In this document: positions 31,285-39,755 of the stretch, piece after piece
How positions within the stretch are numbered: position 1 is the first letter of the stretch
Layout: every line of letters starts with the position of its first letter
Source of the DNA: Bradyrhizobium sp.
GTDB taxonomy: Bacteria > Pseudomonadota > Alphaproteobacteria > Rhizobiales > Xanthobacteraceae
Reading direction: 5' to 3'
Length of the DNA stretch: 44,501 bases
NCBI GenBank assembly: GCA_028290165.1
Contig: JAQGKJ010000542.1
Location: forward strand, 1-44,501
Notes under the pieces: model-generated
Database searches by the model: none
What the model saw: the letters and a program-made list of their open reading frames with translations, nothing else
Told to the model about the DNA's origin: nothing
Made by a program: the position numbers and the translations under genes

Positions 31285-32229
31285 ATGCTGAGGCTGCTCA
31301 TCGATCGCATCCTGTTCTCCGTGGCGACCCTGCTCGGTGTCGGGCTCTGCCTGTTCGTGCTGACCCGCTCCATCGCGGGGACCCCGGCGATCATGGTGCT
31401 CGGCGCCGAAGCAACGCCGGAGCAGATCCTCCAGTTCAACCGCGATCACGGGCTCGACCAGCCCGTGATCGTGCAATACTGGGACTGGCTCAAGGGCGTC
31501 GCGGGGCACTTCGACTTCGGGACCTCCCTGCTCACCAACCAGCCGGTCGGGCCTACCGTGCTCGCCGGCTTCCCCATCACCTTCGAGATCGTGGGCTTCG
31601 CCTTCGCCTTCGCGGTGGCGGTGGCTCTTCCTCTGGGCGTCCTCTCGGCGACGCTGCGCGGCAGCGCCGTCGACCATATCGCCCGCATCGTGGCCGTGCT
31701 CGGCGTCTCGGTGCCCGGCTTCTGGATCGGGCTGATGCTGATCCGCTATCCGGCGGTGGAGTTCGGCTGGTTCCCGCCCGGCGGCTTCGTGCCGCCTTCC
31801 GCGGGGCTGTGGCCCCACCTGCAGTCGGTGATCCTGCCGGCCTTCGCGCTCGGCATATACTACATCGCCATCCTGAGCCGCATGACGCGTTCGGGCCTCG
31901 TGGACGTCAGCTCCCGCGATTACATGCGCACGGCCCGGGCGATGGGGCTCGGGCGGGGACGTGCCCTCGCCTATGCGCTCAAGAACGCGCTCGTCCCCGT
32001 CGTCAGCGTCGGCGCCATGTCGTTCGGCTATATGTTCGGCTGGGCCCTGATCATCGAATACCTGTTCAACATCCCCGGCATCTCCAATGCCCTGCTGACC
32101 GCGATCACCAATCGCGACTTCACCATGGTGCAGGCGATCGTCTTCGTCTTCACGCTGGTCTTCATCCTCTCCAACCTCCTGGCGGACATGCTCAACGCGT
32201 TTCTCAATCCGAAGCTGGCGAGGGCGTGA
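31285..32229 (+). CDS. ABC transporter permease, DppB-type
   Basis: A 314-residue inner-membrane permease of the dipeptide/oligopeptide ABC family. It starts with the canonical helix LRLLIDRILFSVATLLGVGL and carries the EAA-like loop DVSSRDYMRTARAMGLGRGR. I choose ATG 31285 because GGAGG (31271-31275) sits 9 nt before it; an ATG at 31279 is too close. Overlaps the next gene's start in an ATG/TGA junction. Confidence 0.92.
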   Translation: MLRLLIDRILFSVATLLGVGLCLFVLTRSIAGTPAIMVLGAEATPEQILQFNRDHGLDQPVIVQYWDWLKGVAGHFDFGTSLLTNQPVGPTVLAGFPITFEIVGFAFAFAVAVALPLGVLSATLRGSAVDHIARIVAVLGVSVPGFWIGLMLIRYPAVEFGWFPPGGFVPPSAGLWPHLQSVILPAFALGIYYIAILSRMTRSGLVDVSSRDYMRTARAMGLGRGRALAYALKNALVPVVSVGAMSFGYMFGWALIIEYLFNIPGISNALLTAITNRDFTMVQAIVFVFTLVFILSNLLADMLNAFLNPKLARA

Positions 32230-33146
32230 TGGCCGCAAGCTCCCTCACTCCCTTGCTCCGGCTGCCCGGGCGCGTGCTCCGTCTCGGCGGGGGCGCCTCG
32301 AGCGTCGCCGGTGCCATAATCGTCGTATCGATAGCGATGGCTGCCGTTCTTGCGCCGTGGATCGCGCCCCACGACCCGGTCAAGATCGCCATCGAGAACA
32401 GCCTCATGCCGCCGGACGGCGAATTCCTGCTTGGCACCGACCAAGGGGGCCGTGATGTGCTCAGTCGCATGATCTGGGGGGCGCGCATCTCGCTCATGGT
32501 AAGCCTCATCGCGGTGTGCATCGGCATGACGCTGGGCATCGCCGCTGGGCTCGTCGCCGCCCAGTGCCGCGACACCTGGATCGAGCAGGCGATCATGCGC
32601 GCCATGGAGGCCGTGGCCTCCATTCCGCTCCTTATCTGGGCCATCGCCCTCATCGGCATACTGGGTGTGGGGCCCATCGTCATCTTCGGCCATTCGTTCG
32701 GTAACGAATGGAAGCTGCTCGTGCTCATCGGCGTGCTCTACACGCCGACTCTCACTCGCATCATGCATGACGTGGCGGTGGTCGAGATCGCGGCCGATTA
32801 TGTGAAAGCGCGGCGCATCCAGGGCGTCTCCAGCGTCGCGATCCTTCTCGGCGACGTGCTGCCCAACTGCATGGGCCCACTGATCGTGCAGGGCACGCTG
32901 CTCATCGCCATCGGCGTGGTGGTGGAGGCTTCGGTGAGCTTTATCGGCATCGGCGTGCAGCCCCCAATCCCGAGCTGGGGCTCCATGCTGGCGGAGTCAC
33001 GCAACTACGTCTTCTCAGGCGAATGGTGGCTCTCCATCTTCCCGGGCATCGCCATCTCCCTCACCGTGATCGGCTTCAACCTTCTGGGCGACGGCCTGCG
33101 CGACCTTCTCGACCCGCGGAGCGCATCACGAGGAATTGCCGGATGA
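32229..33146 (+). CDS. ABC transporter permease, DppC-type
   Basis: A 305-residue second permease. Typical features are LGTDQGGRDVLSRMIWGARI (the DppC N-terminal signature) and the EAA loop AADYVKARRIQGVSS, with five or six membrane helices. The start overlaps the DppB-type stop (TGATG), and its own stop overlaps the DppD-type start, so the transporter genes are one transcript. Confidence 0.93.
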   Translation: MAASSLTPLLRLPGRVLRLGGGASSVAGAIIVVSIAMAAVLAPWIAPHDPVKIAIENSLMPPDGEFLLGTDQGGRDVLSRMIWGARISLMVSLIAVCIGMTLGIAAGLVAAQCRDTWIEQAIMRAMEAVASIPLLIWAIALIGILGVGPIVIFGHSFGNEWKLLVLIGVLYTPTLTRIMHDVAVVEIAADYVKARRIQGVSSVAILLGDVLPNCMGPLIVQGTLLIAIGVVVEASVSFIGIGVQPPIPSWGSMLAESRNYVFSGEWWLSIFPGIAISLTVIGFNLLGDGLRDLLDPRSASRGIAG

Positions 33147-34123
33147 AGCCGCAGGCCGCGCCGCCCGCATTACTCACCGTCGAAGACCTGCGTGTCGCCT
33201 TTCCCGTGGATGAGGTGCTGGCGGAGGCGGTCCGCGGCGTCGACTTCCGTATTGCACCGGGCGAGGCTCTCGGCCTCGTGGGCGAGAGCGGATCGGGCAA
33301 GAGCTTGAGCGCCATGGCCCTCATGCAGCTCGTGGCCGCCCCCGGCCGCATCACCGGCGGGCGCGCCTTGTTCGACGGGGTGGACCTGATCGCCCTCGAC
33401 GAGAAGGCCATGCGGCGGCGGCGGGGGCGAGACATATCCATGGTCTTCCAGGACCCCTCCACCTCGCTCAACCCGGCTTTCACCATCGGTCAGCAACTCG
33501 TGGACACCATCCGTACCCATCGCCCCGACCTCGGCCGCCACGCCGCGCGTGAGCGGGCGGCGGAGGTGCTGGCGCTCGTGGGCATTGCCTCGCCGGCACA
33601 GCGGCTCGACCATTATCCGCACGAATTCAGCGGCGGCATGCGCCAGCGCGTGCTGATCGCCATGGCGGTGGCCTGCGAGCCCAGGCTCCTTATCGCCGAC
33701 GAGCCGACCACGGCCCTCGACGTGACGGTGCAAGCGCGCATCGTCGACCTGCTGAATGACCTGAGGGAGCGCCTCGGCCTCGCCATCCTTTTCGTATCGC
33801 ACAATCTCGACCTCGTCGCCGAGGTCTGCGACCGGGTCTGCGTCATGTATGCCGGTCGCATCGTCGAGACCGGGCCGGTGCGGGCGCTCTTCACTGTGCC
33901 GCTCCATCCGTATACGCGCCTTCTGCAGCGCTGTGTGCCGCGGCTTGACGATCGAGATGATGTGCTCGAGAGCATTGTCGGTTCGCCGCCGCGCTTCGGC
34001 GAAACGCCGCCGGGCTGCGCCTTCGCCTCGCGTTGCCCACAAGCACATGACCGCTGCCGGGCGGAAGATCCCATCACACGTCGCACAGGCACGCAGGAGG
34101 TCGCATGCTGGGCCATCCCGTGA
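33143..34123 (+). CDS. ABC transporter ATPase, DppD-type
   Basis: A 326-residue ATPase. Walker A GESGSGKS at 47-54, Q-loop MVFQDPSTSLNPAF, signature FSGGMRQR and Walker B LLIADEPTTALD are intact, followed by the oligopeptide-type C-terminal extension with a Cys-rich FASRCPQAHDRC block. Start overlaps the DppC-type stop (ATGA); its end overlaps the DppF-type gene. Confidence 0.94.
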   Translation: MKPQAAPPALLTVEDLRVAFPVDEVLAEAVRGVDFRIAPGEALGLVGESGSGKSLSAMALMQLVAAPGRITGGRALFDGVDLIALDEKAMRRRRGRDISMVFQDPSTSLNPAFTIGQQLVDTIRTHRPDLGRHAARERAAEVLALVGIASPAQRLDHYPHEFSGGMRQRVLIAMAVACEPRLLIADEPTTALDVTVQARIVDLLNDLRERLGLAILFVSHNLDLVAEVCDRVCVMYAGRIVETGPVRALFTVPLHPYTRLLQRCVPRLDDRDDVLESIVGSPPRFGETPPGCAFASRCPQAHDRCRAEDPITRRTGTQEVACWAIP

Positions 34124-35142
34124 ACGAGTCCGAGCCGCGCGTGCGCCTGCTGGAGCTCACCGAGGTGAATAAGACCTACGGCGCCAAGCGCGGCCTGTTG
34201 GGCGGCGCTAAAGCATCATACCGCGCCCTCGACAACGTGACGCTTACTGTCCATCGGCAGGAGGTGGTGGGTCTCGTCGGCGAGAGCGGCTGCGGCAAGT
34301 CCACTCTCGCTCATGTCGCCATTCGCCTTCTGGATGTGGACGGCGGCAGCGTGGCTTGGAACGGCAACAGCGTTACCGGGCTTTCGGCCCGCAGTATGCG
34401 CACCTTGCGGCAGGGCGTGCAAATGGTGTTTCAGGACACGGGCAGCTCGCTCAACCCCCGCAAGACCGTGGAGCGCCATCTGTTCGAGACGCTTGCCATT
34501 GCCGGCACGCCGCGCGCGGAGCGTCAGGCGCGGGCGCACCAGCTGCTCGGCATGGTGGGGCTCGATCCCGCCGTCGAGAAGCGCCTGCCACATCAATTGT
34601 CCGGCGGACAGCGGCAGCGCCTTGGCATCGCCCGCGCGTTGGCGATGAAGCCCGAGCTGATCGTCGCCGACGAGCCCGTGGCCTCGCTCGACGTTTCGCT
34701 CCAGGCCCAGATCATCAATCTGCTGGACCGCCTGAGGCGCGAACTAGGGCTCGCCATGCTCTTCATCAGCCACGATCTCGCCCTGGTGGCGCGCATCAGC
34801 GACCGCGTGGCGGTGATGTTCGCCGGCGCCATCGTCGAGGATGGTCGTCCGCAACAGGTCTTGAGCGCGCCCGCCCATCCCTATACGCGCGCCCTGCTTG
34901 ATGCCATTCCCCGCGGCATCGAAGGGCGCGAGAGGCCGCGCAAGGTGCAGGCCGAGGCGGCGGCGCTCCCGGGGACCGGATGCCGTTTTGCCCCGCGCTG
35001 CCCGCTTGCGGAAGATGTGTGCCGCACCACCGAACCGGAGCCTTTGAAGGTCACCGGCGGCCATTTCGCGCGCTGCCACTTTGCCGGGCGCGTAACCGCC
35101 GGCGGCCCTGTCTCGGTTCCCACCGTCAGCGCCGTTCCATGA
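34105..35142 (+). CDS. ABC transporter ATPase, DppF-type
   Basis: A 345-residue second ATPase. Walker A GESGCGKST (59-67), MVFQDTGSSLNPRKTV, LSGGQRQRLGIARALA and ELIVADEPVASLDVSLQAQI are present, plus the C-terminal CRFAPRCPLAEDVC extension. ATG at 34105 has GGAGG just before it. It closes a five-gene ABC importer that should bring in a peptide-like or opine-like substrate for the hyu enzymes. Confidence 0.94.
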   Translation: MLGHPVNESEPRVRLLELTEVNKTYGAKRGLLGGAKASYRALDNVTLTVHRQEVVGLVGESGCGKSTLAHVAIRLLDVDGGSVAWNGNSVTGLSARSMRTLRQGVQMVFQDTGSSLNPRKTVERHLFETLAIAGTPRAERQARAHQLLGMVGLDPAVEKRLPHQLSGGQRQRLGIARALAMKPELIVADEPVASLDVSLQAQIINLLDRLRRELGLAMLFISHDLALVARISDRVAVMFAGAIVEDGRPQQVLSAPAHPYTRALLDAIPRGIEGRERPRKVQAEAAALPGTGCRFAPRCPLAEDVCRTTEPEPLKVTGGHFARCHFAGRVTAGGPVSVPTVSAVP

Positions 35143-35310
35143 AGCTGGCGCGCGCCCTCAGGACAGACGGCCGTGCCGCGACAGGCACCACCCCGACCGC
35201 CGTCGCGAGTGGGATATCGGATAATTGGAATATCTTCGGTGCTGACGCGCCGCCACCGCATCCAACGTCCATTTTGCGAGTTCCAAAGTTCAATCCAGAG
35301 AGGGTTCAGC

Positions 35311-35661
35311 ATGATCGAGCGCTTCGAAACCACCGGCCGCTTCGCTAAAGCGGTCATCGCCAACGGTACGGTCTATCTTTCGGGCATCATGGCTCGAGAC
35401 AAATCCGGCGGCGTCGTCGAGCAGACGAAAGATATCTTCGCACAGATCGACGCCCATCTCGCCACCTGCGGCATCGACAAGAGCCATGTGGTGGTGGCAA
35501 ACATCTGGCTGGCGGATATCGCGGACTTCGATGCCATGAACACCGTTTGGGATGCTTGGGTCGATCCCGATAACAAGCCGGTCCGCGCCACCGTGGAAAG
35601 TCGTCTCGCCGGTGTCGGCGGAAAGGTCGAGATCATGGTCCAAGCGGTTCTCGCCAAATGA
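35311..35661 (+). CDS. RidA-family imine deaminase
   Basis: A 116-residue RidA/YjgF-type protein that hydrolyses reactive imines or enamines. Typical blocks are GTVYLSGIMARDKSGGVVEQ, ANIWLADIADFDAMNTVWDA and the end RATVESRLAGVGGKVEIMVQ. The family Arg of the RATVE block, which binds the carboxylate, is present. ATG at 35311 follows GAGAGG. It lies 168 nt after the transporter genes; given the FAD amine oxidoreductase upstream, it probably finishes imine hydrolysis in the same pathway. Confidence 0.9.
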   Translation: MIERFETTGRFAKAVIANGTVYLSGIMARDKSGGVVEQTKDIFAQIDAHLATCGIDKSHVVVANIWLADIADFDAMNTVWDAWVDPDNKPVRATVESRLAGVGGKVEIMVQAVLAK

Positions 35662-35709
35662 CCTACGCGGGCGAGGGCTTGAGGACTTGCCCCATCGACG
35701 GCGCGCCCG

Positions 35710-35922
35710 GTCTGCCCGGGTGGGGTTCTCGGCAACTGGACGCGCAAGATCTTGTCGGAAGAAGCCTACGAAGCGAAGGTACGTGGACAGGAAACCGAAT
35801 TCCCGCTCCGCCGTGCGATCTGGCCGGTGGATGTCGCCAACACCGCGCTTTGTCTGATTGAGGGCGCATCGACCATGACCGGCGAGCTGATCCGCATGGA
35901 TTCCGGCAAGCACCTTCTGTAA
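35710..35922 (+). pseudogene. C-terminal fragment of a short-chain dehydrogenase (SDR)
   Basis: One frame encodes VCPGGVLGNWTRKIL, EEAYEAKVRGQETEFPLRRA and PVDVANTALCLIEGASTMTG then ELIRMDSGKHLL and a stop at 35922. This is the C-terminal third of an SDR/FabG-like reductase (PG loop, PxDVA, SxxxTGxxxxxDGG). No start, Rossmann GxxxGxG or catalytic YxxxK is present, so it is a remnant between ridA and the ThDP enzyme. Confidence 0.65.
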
Positions 35923-35978
35923 TTCACATTCATTCACGCACCTTCACTTCAGCCTTTGCAGGCGACCAGAGAAATATC

Positions 35979-37682
35979 ATGACCATCCCCTTCTCCAATA
36001 CGCGTACCGGCGGCCAGTTGCTGGTCGATCAATTGCTCATTCACGGCGCCGACATGGCGTTCTGCGTGCCGGGCGAGAGTTATCTGGAAGTGCTCGACGC
36101 GCTGTTCGATGCGCGCGACCGCATCAAGCTCGTCAATGCCCGTCACGAAGCGGGCGCTGCCAATATGGCCGAGGCTTACGGCAAGCTCACCGGAAGACCG
36201 GGCATCTGCATGGTGACGCGAGGGCCGGGCGCCTGCCATGCCGCGGTCGGCGTGCATACCGCGTTCCAGGATTCGACTCCAATGATCCTGCTGATCGGAC
36301 AGGTTGGCCGCGACATGATGGACCGCGAGGCCTTTCAGGAAATCGACTACCGGCAGATGTTCGGTCCGGTCGCCAAATGGGCGGCGCAGATCGACCTCAC
36401 GGCACGGATTCCCGAATATATGGCGCGCGCGTTTCATGTGGCGACATCGGGCCGGCCCGGTCCGGTGGTCCTGGCGCTGCCGGAGGATATGCTGACCGAG
36501 GTTGCGCAGGCCGGCGACGCGCTTGCCTATAGCCCGGCCCAGCCCGACGTGGCGCCCGACACGCTGGACCGGATTCGCGTTCTGCTCAGCGGCGCGAAAA
36601 AACCGTTGATGCTGGTTGGCGGTCCCAACTGGAGCGACCGTGCCTGCGGGCAGCTGCGGCGTTTCGCCGAAACCAACGGGCTTCCGGTGGCCACCTCGTT
36701 CCGGCGCCAGGATATTTTCGACAACAGGTCGCCGAATTTCGCCGGCGATCTCGGCACCTCGGGGCCGCCGGCGCTGGTGCAGCGCTTCAAGGACGCCGAC
36801 CTTTTGTTCGTGGTGGGCGCACGGCTCGGCGAAATGACGACGCAAGGCTATAGCATCCTCGACGCGCCGACGACCCGCCAGAAGCTGATCCATGTCCACG
36901 CCGATGCCGATGAACTCGGAAAAGTCTTTACACCCGAACTTTCGATCCAGGCGTCTTCGGATCGTTTCCTGAACCGCCTCGCCGATGCCCAGTGGTTTGC
37001 CGCGGAGCAGTGGGACGCGTGGCTCGCATCCGCGCGCGCCGACTATCTCGACGCGGTCAAGACGCCCGCCGAACCGCCAATGCTCGACCTAGCCACGGCG
37101 ATGATTCACATGCGCGGCCGGATCGGAGACGACGCGATCGTTACGCTCGATGCCGGCAATCACACCGGCTGGCCGCAACGCTACCTGACCTATGCCCGGC
37201 CGGGCCGCCAGGTTGGGCCGACCAACGGCGCGATGGGTTATTCGGTGCCGGCAGCGGTTGCCGCTTCTCTGGTCTATCCCGACCGCATCGTGATCGGCTG
37301 CGTCGGCGACGGCGGCTTCATGATGAGCGGACAGGAAATCTCGACCGCCCTGCAACACGGCGTCAAGCCGATCATCCTGCTCTTCAACAACAACATGTAC
37401 GGCACGATCCGGATGCACCAGGAACGAGAGCACCCCTCGCGCGTCGTCGGCACCGACCTGGTCAATCCCGACTTCGTGGCTATGGCACAGTCGATCGGGG
37501 CCCACGCCGAGCGCGTTCACCGCACTGAAGAATTTGCGCCTGCATTGGACCGCGCCCTAGCGGCCGGCCGGCCCGCCCTGATCGAGCTCTGCACCGACCC
37601 CGAGCAGATTTCGACGCGGACGACCATCGCCGAGCTGCGTGCAAAGGCCGAAATTCGGAAGTTGGCCCCCGCTACGAACTGA
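35979..37682 (+). CDS. Acetolactate synthase-like ThDP enzyme
   Basis: A 567-residue full-length ThDP enzyme of the acetolactate synthase/benzoylformate decarboxylase group. ThDP-activating E57 lies in NARHEAGAANMAEAYG; the central FAD/Rossmann-like domain follows; the diphosphate motif is GDGGFMMSGQEIS (D444) with a later NNNMYG. It has the general layout of the catabolic members rather than the biosynthetic ilvB, with no regulatory subunit gene nearby. It sits downstream of the SDR remnant and its substrate is unknown. ATG at 35979 is the only reasonable start. Confidence 0.9.
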   Translation: MTIPFSNTRTGGQLLVDQLLIHGADMAFCVPGESYLEVLDALFDARDRIKLVNARHEAGAANMAEAYGKLTGRPGICMVTRGPGACHAAVGVHTAFQDSTPMILLIGQVGRDMMDREAFQEIDYRQMFGPVAKWAAQIDLTARIPEYMARAFHVATSGRPGPVVLALPEDMLTEVAQAGDALAYSPAQPDVAPDTLDRIRVLLSGAKKPLMLVGGPNWSDRACGQLRRFAETNGLPVATSFRRQDIFDNRSPNFAGDLGTSGPPALVQRFKDADLLFVVGARLGEMTTQGYSILDAPTTRQKLIHVHADADELGKVFTPELSIQASSDRFLNRLADAQWFAAEQWDAWLASARADYLDAVKTPAEPPMLDLATAMIHMRGRIGDDAIVTLDAGNHTGWPQRYLTYARPGRQVGPTNGAMGYSVPAAVAASLVYPDRIVIGCVGDGGFMMSGQEISTALQHGVKPIILLFNNNMYGTIRMHQEREHPSRVVGTDLVNPDFVAMAQSIGAHAERVHRTEEFAPALDRALAAGRPALIELCTDPEQISTRTTIAELRAKAEIRKLAPATN

Positions 37683-37860
37683 TTGGACAGGACCGTGGTG
37701 GCGGCTCTTGACAGCTCGGACACTGTCAGGCGTCGCCCACCGACAAGGATTTCATACAAAATGAGTCAGTTCGCTTACGGACATGGTTTAGGCAGACACG
37801 ATCCATTATCGAACTGGCTAGGAAAGACAGAAAACCTTATCAGTCGTTGAGTGACCGCTG

Positions 37861-37908
37861 TTGGACTAAGCGAACGTTCGACAATTGGCCGAACTCTGCT
37901 AAGTCCAA
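37861..37908. other. Inverted repeat between two convergent genes
   Basis: TTGGACTAAGC (37861-37871) and GCTAAGTCCAA (37898-37908) match over 11 bp with one mismatch, around a 26-nt loop that holds a GAACGTTC palindrome. A weaker repeat, TGACAG/CTGTCA, lies at 37709-37728. No T-run follows on the plus strand, so termination is uncertain. The rest of the 240-bp gap shows nothing else. Confidence 0.4.
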
Positions 37909-37922
37909 AAAAGCGCACCTAT

Positions 37923-38684
37923 CTATGCTGATTGGGTACGAATGTCTTGGGCCGTCTTTTGGAGCCGCACGAGGTACCGCTTTTTCGCAGCGGCCTCATT
38001 CAACGTACCAGAAATCAAGTTGACGCTGATCGCCGCGACCACGCTGCCGCTTTGGTCGCGAATTGGAACAGCTATGCCGCAAATTGCGGGATCCAGCTCC
38101 CCATCGACCCAGGCGTAACCACGTTCACTGGCCAACTGTAATTCTTGGGCAAGCCGTGTTGGATCGACGATGGTGCGCGGCGTGATGGATTTCAGTGGCG
38201 TATTCGCGAGATAGTTGTCGCGGTCTTCCGGGCGAAGGTTTGCCAGGAGGACCCGCCCCAATGAAACCACGTACGCAGGAAGCCGGCTTCCAATACCGAG
38301 ATTGGCCGAAAGAATGCGCCGCGCCGGAAGCCGCAATGCATAGACGATGTCGGTTTCATCGAGCACGGCCAGTGCACAGGACTCGCCGATTTCATTGCGG
38401 AGGTCTTCAAGCGCGCGTTGTGCGTATCCCCAATACGGCAACGCATTGAGATAGGACAATCCAAGACCCAGCGCGCGAGGTCTCAATCGGAAGTAACGTC
38501 CGTCGGCCTCGCAGTATTTCAGCGTGACGAGTGTCGCGAGCATGCGCCGCGCCGTTGCGCGGTTAAGCCCTGAGTGGTCTGCAGCCTCCGATAGCGTGTG
38601 TCGTCCCGGTGCGCGGCCCAGCGCTTCGATCAATGCGAAACCTCGCGCGATCGCGCGTACGTATCCGTCACTCTCTTTCGGCAT
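37923..38684 (-). CDS. IclR-family transcriptional regulator
   Basis: A 253-residue IclR/PcaR-type regulator. The winged helix is RGFALIEALGRAPGRHTLSE then SGLNRATARRMLATLVTLKY; the effector domain follows (SYLNALPYWGYAQRALEDLR; GIAVPIRDQSGSVVAAISVN). PcaR/CatR-like members respond to aromatic catabolites. ATG at 38684 (MPKESDGYV) is chosen over upstream in-frame codons. It is divergent from the MaoC operon, with a palindrome between. Confidence 0.92.
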   Translation of the reverse strand: MPKESDGYVRAIARGFALIEALGRAPGRHTLSEAADHSGLNRATARRMLATLVTLKYCEADGRYFRLRPRALGLGLSYLNALPYWGYAQRALEDLRNEIGESCALAVLDETDIVYALRLPARRILSANLGIGSRLPAYVVSLGRVLLANLRPEDRDNYLANTPLKSITPRTIVDPTRLAQELQLASERGYAWVDGELDPAICGIAVPIRDQSGSVVAAISVNLISGTLNEAAAKKRYLVRLQKTAQDIRTQSA

Positions 38685-38751
38685 GGCTATTTCCAATCGC
38701 CCTTGCGCAACCGCGTCGCGCCACGCATAGTGTTCGCAACGCGGCAAAATC

Positions 38752-38766
38752 GTTCGCCAGGCGAAC
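38752..38766. promoter_or_regulatory. 15-bp palindrome GTTCGCC-A-GGCGAAC, likely IclR operator
   Basis: A perfect 7-1-7 palindrome lies in the 104-bp gap between the divergent iclR-type and MaoC genes, 22 bp before the MaoC start. A half-site GTTCGC occurs at 38732-38737. IclR regulators usually bind such palindromes in the shared promoter, so this is the likely operator. Confidence 0.6.
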
Positions 38767-38788
38767 AATATGGGAAAGGTCCTCAACG

Positions 38789-39262
38789 ATGCAAGCGCAA
38801 CCATTCGAAACGGACTTCTGGAAAGACGCCAACCTGCGAAAGGTGTGGGATGACATCGTGCCCGGCGAGCCGCGCAAGACGATCCCTTACAAGCTGACGC
38901 TGGAGGCGATTCAGCTTTATTGCCGCTCGGTCGGCGAAGACCATCCGCTCTATTTCGACGAGGCCTATGCGAGGACCACGCCCTACGGCGGTTTAATTGC
39001 GCCTCCGTCGATCCACATTCTGCTGATGTTCGCTTGCACCCCGACGGACGACTGGATGCGCACGCCGGGCACCGTCAATGCCGGCCAGTCTTGGAGCTAC
39101 AACAAGCCCGCGCGCCCCGGTGACACCGTCACCCTGCAGGCCCGCGCGCTGGACAAATTTATCAAACGCGAGCGCCTCTTCGTCGTCCACGACAACGTGT
39201 TCTTCAATCAGCATGGCGACGTCATCTGTTCCGGCCGCGGCCAGACCATCAGACCTGCGTGA
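38789..39262 (+). CDS. MaoC-like hotdog-fold protein (first of a pair)
   Basis: A 157-residue hotdog protein. It has LTLEAIQLYCRSVGEDHPLY then FDEAYARTTPYGGLIAPPSI, the MaoC hydratase-2 motif, but the catalytic His position (usually NPLH) is Tyr in EDHPLY. It may be the non-catalytic half of a hydratase made with the next gene. ATG at 38789 follows GGGAAAGG. First gene of the operon divergent from iclR. Confidence 0.85.
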   Translation: MQAQPFETDFWKDANLRKVWDDIVPGEPRKTIPYKLTLEAIQLYCRSVGEDHPLYFDEAYARTTPYGGLIAPPSIHILLMFACTPTDDWMRTPGTVNAGQSWSYNKPARPGDTVTLQARALDKFIKRERLFVVHDNVFFNQHGDVICSGRGQTIRPA

Positions 39263-39288
39263 TCGCGAAAAGGGAAAGGAAACGCACC

Positions 39289-39741
39289 ATGACCACCAGC
39301 TTCGAGAACCTGGCCATTGGCGACACCATCAGCGGTCCGAGATTCGCCGTGTCGCGGGAGTCGATCCGCCTGTTTTGCGACGGATCGCTCGACTACAACC
39401 CGCTGCACCTCGACGACGACTACATGAAGAACAGTTTTGGCAAGACCAACTTCGGCGGCATCATCATGCACGGCATGAACAATTTCGGGCTGATCACCCG
39501 CATGCTGACGGACTGGGCTTATCCCGCCGGCGCCATTCACCGCCGGTTGGAAACGCGCTGGCTCAAGCCGGTGAAGCCGGGGGACACGATCCAGCCGACG
39601 GGTGTGGTGAAGTCCCGGCAGACCACGCAGAACTCGCGTTGGGTGCTCATCGATGTGCTAGTCCGGAATCAAAACGACGAGCACGTCGCGACCGGTGAAG
39701 CCATGGTCGAATTCCCCGCCTCCGGGTCGGTAGCGGCCTGA
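39289..39741 (+). CDS. MaoC-like enoyl-CoA hydratase (second of a pair)
   Basis: A 150-residue hotdog protein with the catalytic Asp/His block kept: LFCDGSLDYNPLHLDDDY, then FGGIIMHGMNNFG. This is the R-specific enoyl-CoA hydratase type acting on a CoA thioester. It starts 27 nt after its sister, with AAAGGA as ribosome site, and the two probably form a heterodimer. A role in CoA-ester degradation fits the CoA-transferase further down. Confidence 0.88.
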   Translation: MTTSFENLAIGDTISGPRFAVSRESIRLFCDGSLDYNPLHLDDDYMKNSFGKTNFGGIIMHGMNNFGLITRMLTDWAYPAGAIHRRLETRWLKPVKPGDTIQPTGVVKSRQTTQNSRWVLIDVLVRNQNDEHVATGEAMVEFPASGSVAA

Positions 39742-39755
39742 CAGGGTTGAGTCCA

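Noticed and set aside
35658..35861. Short plus-strand frame after the ridA-type gene
   Set aside because: The SDR C-terminal fragment in another frame explains the coding signal; this frame has no motif.
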